32,596 nucleotides of DNA from Lentimicrobium sp. (lineage in GTDB: Bacteria; Bacteroidota; Bacteroidia; Flavobacteriales; Flavobacteriaceae): assembly GCA_022758945.1 (NCBI GenBank), contig JAEMQE010000062.1, positions 1-32,596 of the forward strand, in the 5' to 3' direction. The position numbers and the translations under genes are program-made. Shown piece by piece: positions 30,131-32,596 of the stretch. Positions within the stretch are counted from its first letter, which is position 1; each line of letters begins with the position of its first letter. The notes beneath the pieces are model-generated. The model was not told the DNA's origin. It saw only the letters and a list, made by a program, of their open reading frames with translations, and did no database searches.

Positions 30131-31582
30131 ATGAAGTATTTTAGTTGTGTGTTTCTCTTTGTTTTTTTTAGTACTATAAGTGTTTTTTCGCAAGAAAAGT
30201 ACACTCGACATACTGTTTCAAAAGGCGAAACTATCAGCGAAATTGCAGAACAATATAATGTAAGTCCTAAAGCCATTTACGAGCTAAATCCAAAAGCCAA
30301 GAAGGGAATACAATTTCATTCGGTTCTATTAATTCCAACTAAAGCTAAAAAACATACAGCTTCAACTCCTGAGATTGCAACCAATTATTCTGAAACAACA
30401 CACGAAGTCCTTCCCAAAGAAACAGTGTATGGAATTGCAAAACAGCATAACATCAGTGTTGAAGATTTATATAAATTCAATCCAGAGTTGGAAAAAGAAG
30501 GATTGAAAAAAGGACAAATAATTAAAATCCCTCAAACTGCTTTTGATAATTTAGTATTGACAGAAACACCTGAAAAGGCGAAAGAAATTCAAAAAACAAA
30601 CATTTCAGAAAAAAATTTTCCAAAGCAAGAAGTTGTCGTTTCACCAAAATCAGTCGAGAAAGAGGAAACTTCAACGGAAGCAATTGTTCGTGAAGTTTTA
30701 CCAAAAGAAACTTTATATTCTATTGCCAAGCAATATGGAATCAAAGTCGCCGATATACAATATGCCAATCCAACGATAGGGACTAAAGCTTTAAAAGCTG
30801 GGCAAAAGATTATTGTTCCAGTAAAAGTTGAAAACAATTCTAATTTAGTGGTAGAAAAAGAGGCCACCAAAACTAAAAAACAACAGAATGATAATGAGCA
30901 GCCGAAGCAAATTGCTGTTACTCCACAAACTGTTGTTAATGATAATTCAACTGAAACAGAAATCACCCACACAGTTTTGCCAAAAGAAACCAAATATGGA
31001 ATTGCAAAGCAATATGGTATTTCAGTTGCCGAGTTGGAAAATCAAAACCCCAATATTGCAAAAAAACTTACTAAGGGAAGCGTACTAAAAATTCACAGTT
31101 CTAAATTGATTGAAACAAATGCTCCTGTTGAAGAAGTTGTTGTCAAAGAGAAAGTCGTTAACGAGGATTCAAATGTGAATCCAAGTATGGCGCACGATGA
31201 CGCTTTTGTGGATCAATTGATATTGACTGCTTCCGAAAATATTGGGACGCGTTACCGTACAGGTGGAATCACAAAGGAAGGCTTCGATTGTTCCGGATTG
31301 ATGTATTCTACCTTTGGCACTTTCGATATTAGATTGCCAAGGTCGTCAATTGAAATGGCTGAATATGGTTCCAAAATTAATACAGAGAATGCCCAAAAAG
31401 GAGATTTAATTTTCTTCAAAACTAATGGACGCCGCCAAATCAATCATGTGGGAATGGTAGTTGAAGTTTGCGATGGTGAAATTAAATTCATTCATTCTTC
31501 AAATCATGGTGGTGTGATTATTTCTTCTACCAAAGAATCTTATTATGAGAGGAATTTGGTTCAGGTTAATCGTGTATTGTAA
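30131..31582 (+). CDS. Secreted LysM / NlpC-P60 peptidoglycan hydrolase
   Basis: Residues 1-21 are a signal peptide (FLFVFFSTISVFSQ). Four LysM peptidoglycan-binding repeats follow at about 27-70, 91-135, 186-230 and 278-322; repeats 2-4 share the pattern VLPKETxYxIAKQ. Linkers are rich in Lys, Glu and Thr. The C-terminal NlpC/P60 domain (about 365-480) has the catalytic Cys387 (FDCSGLMYS), His439 (NHVGMVVE) and a third residue, probably His455 (FIHSS). Such enzymes cut peptide stems of peptidoglycan, commonly the D-Glu to meso-diaminopimelate bond. The ATG at 30131 is chosen over an in-frame GTG at 30125 because it starts the signal peptide directly. It converges with the minus-strand lipoprotein gene, 17 bases apart. 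Confidence 0.93.
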   Translation: MKYFSCVFLFVFFSTISVFSQEKYTRHTVSKGETISEIAEQYNVSPKAIYELNPKAKKGIQFHSVLLIPTKAKKHTASTPEIATNYSETTHEVLPKETVYGIAKQHNISVEDLYKFNPELEKEGLKKGQIIKIPQTAFDNLVLTETPEKAKEIQKTNISEKNFPKQEVVVSPKSVEKEETSTEAIVREVLPKETLYSIAKQYGIKVADIQYANPTIGTKALKAGQKIIVPVKVENNSNLVVEKEATKTKKQQNDNEQPKQIAVTPQTVVNDNSTETEITHTVLPKETKYGIAKQYGISVAELENQNPNIAKKLTKGSVLKIHSSKLIETNAPVEEVVVKEKVVNEDSNVNPSMAHDDAFVDQLILTASENIGTRYRTGGITKEGFDCSGLMYSTFGTFDIRLPRSSIEMAEYGSKINTENAQKGDLIFFKTNGRRQINHVGMVVEVCDGEIKFIHSSNHGGVIISSTKESYYERNLVQVNRVL

Positions 31583-31599
31583 TTTTTGGTAAAATATTT

Positions 31600-32433
31600 T
31601 TACTTTTCCAATAGTAAAATTGCATTAGAAACAAGTCTTTCCCCTTCTTTATCACTGGGAAAATTTACAATTCCTTTGTTTTTAATCCACATTGTTGTAG
31701 AACCTCCTCCGTCTAAATTTATCGCATCATAACAGCCTAAATTCATAAGATATTTTTGCGTTTCAATTAAACTCATTCCTGCGGCTTGTTCTGATCTGCC
31801 ATCAATAGTGACAAAAATCACGGATTCTTTAGTAATACACAAACAAGTTCTGGGATGACGTTTGAATGTAAACTCCATTTTAGGTAATTTTTGTAATTTT
31901 GAATGGTAAATCAGCAAAGGTCCGGTCACTAAAACCGCGGCTTCTTTTTTTGATTCCTCATAAAACTGGCTGGTTCTGGCAGGCTCAATTATTATTTTAT
32001 GATTTTTGGCCAACAGAATTACGCCGTTTGTCAAACTATCAGGAACTGCCCATTTGATTTTGTCAGGTCTTTTTTGACTAATAACGGAATCATTCAGTTC
32101 AAAATAAGTTACGCTTCCCCCGTGATCTCTATCGAAAAAACCTCCGTTAATGGCAGCAACAGCATTGTTTGTCTGTGCAATTTCACTTGTTTTAACTAAT
32201 TTGGGTTGGCTATTGCCAATAGCGATTTTATATTGTTTAAAGGATTTGTTGGGCAATACCAATTGATTTATGTTTTGCTTACTTTTAAATAAAGTATCCG
32301 TTTTAATTTGAACAGAATAGAAAGAATCCTTAGCTGTTTTTTGTGACTGATTGGGTGAATTACGAAAGGAGGAACAGCCATTGATAAAAATCAGCAGGAG
32401 GAAAAAAGGGAGTAAATAAAATGACTTTTTCAT
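31600..32433 (-). CDS. Phosphodiester glycosidase (NAGPA-domain) lipoprotein
   Basis: The 277-residue protein starts with a lipoprotein signal (hydrophobic run, then FINGC with Cys20 as the lipidation site). The NAGPA fold, named after the human enzyme that uncovers mannose-6-phosphate, is recognised from AAINGGFFDRDHGG (from about 93) and AINLDGGGSTTMW (to 249), with VTIDGRSEQAAGMSL between. Bacterial members cleave GlcNAc-linked phosphodiesters; the substrate here is unknown but may be a cell envelope or extracellular polymer. The aspartates and glycines of the DGGGS loop are intact. It lies 12 bases downstream of a truncated minus-strand gene and is probably co-transcribed with it. Confidence 0.88.
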   Translation of the reverse strand: MKKSFYLLPFFLLLIFINGCSSFRNSPNQSQKTAKDSFYSVQIKTDTLFKSKQNINQLVLPNKSFKQYKIAIGNSQPKLVKTSEIAQTNNAVAAINGGFFDRDHGGSVTYFELNDSVISQKRPDKIKWAVPDSLTNGVILLAKNHKIIIEPARTSQFYEESKKEAAVLVTGPLLIYHSKLQKLPKMEFTFKRHPRTCLCITKESVIFVTIDGRSEQAAGMSLIETQKYLMNLGCYDAINLDGGGSTTMWIKNKGIVNFPSDKEGERLVSNAILLLEK

Positions 32434-32445
32434 CTTTTTTTACTT

Positions 32446-32596
32446 TTAAATGGAAATTTTAGGAGGTGGCGGTGGTGGCGGCAAAATAAATTTTAAATCT
32501 CCAAAATTTATAATTTGTTTTGTTGGGATAAATTTTAGTTTAGTTTTAAATTTTCCCAATGAATCTATAAAATCATAAAGTTCCTCAGGAGCTTTA
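32446..32596 (-). CDS. C-terminal end of an unidentified protein with a poly-proline tail (partial)
   Basis: The minus-strand frame is open from the window edge to a TAA at 32446-32448, giving 50 residues: a charged stretch (KAPEELYDFIDSLGKFKTKL), a hydrophobic-basic segment, then seven consecutive prolines and KISI before the stop. The gene ends 12 bases before the lipoprotein start, so the two likely form an operon. Not enough is visible to name a family. Confidence 0.6.
   Translation of the reverse strand, partial: KAPEELYDFIDSLGKFKTKLKFIPTKQIINFGDLKFILPPPPPPPKISI

Noticed and set aside
1..32596. tRNA, rRNA, CRISPR arrays, intact insertion sequences, known riboswitches
   Set aside because: No cloverleaf-like sequences, spaced direct repeats, transposase genes or recognised riboswitch cores were seen on either strand by eye.

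Overview
The window looks like chromosome of a Flavobacteriaceae member, most likely Flavobacterium. The DNA is AT-rich. Several promoters match the Bacteroidota type (TTG or TTTG, about 19-20 bases, then TAnnTTTG). Start codons are preceded by A-rich stretches instead of strong Shine-Dalgarno sequences. There is a SusC-type receptor, and the ribosomal proteins are typical of the phylum (zinc-free S14, S4 and L36; 127-residue S12). Genus placement is inference from recalled sequences; no search was run.

Layout. (1) 1-5659, minus strand: a SusC/RagA TonB-dependent receptor cut off by the window edge; a 387-base decayed copy of the 3' end of an Omp85-like gene; a perfect 21-bp inverted repeat; a YefM/YoeB-type toxin-antitoxin pair; and the intact Omp85-like gene. 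The toxin-antitoxin pair lies between the two copies of the Omp85 3' end, which are exactly 1040 bases apart. (2) 5845-23167, plus strand: one long run joining the str, S10, spc and alpha ribosomal operons, from rpsL to rplQ, with fusA, secY, infA and rpoA. tuf, adk and map are absent from it. It starts at a clear promoter and ends at a strong terminator. Most gaps are 2-20 bases; four (rpsL-rpsG, rpsJ-rplC, rpsN-rpsH, rpsK-rpsD) are 73-103 bases and hold inverted repeats that could be regulatory. (3) 23168-24612: a flavobacterial-type interspersed repeat, then carA with its own promoter, leader hairpin and terminator. (4) 24613-27433: a SurA-like two-domain periplasmic prolyl isomerase and a MoxR ATPase, probably one operon, ended by a perfect terminator. 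(5) 27434-29962: mitochondrial-type aconitase. (6) 30006-32596: a secreted four-LysM NlpC/P60 peptidoglycan hydrolase facing a minus-strand pair, which is a NAGPA-type phosphodiester glycosidase lipoprotein and the proline-rich C-terminus of an unidentified protein cut by the window edge.

Most of the window is core housekeeping DNA. The regions that deserve a second look are the Omp85/toxin-antitoxin neighbourhood (duplication, palindromes, and an apparent in-frame palindromic insertion in the Omp85-like gene), the structured gaps in the ribosomal operon, and a CCCGATAG motif shared by three separate palindromic elements. I saw no tRNA, rRNA, CRISPR array or intact insertion sequence, and no convincing new defence or mobile system.
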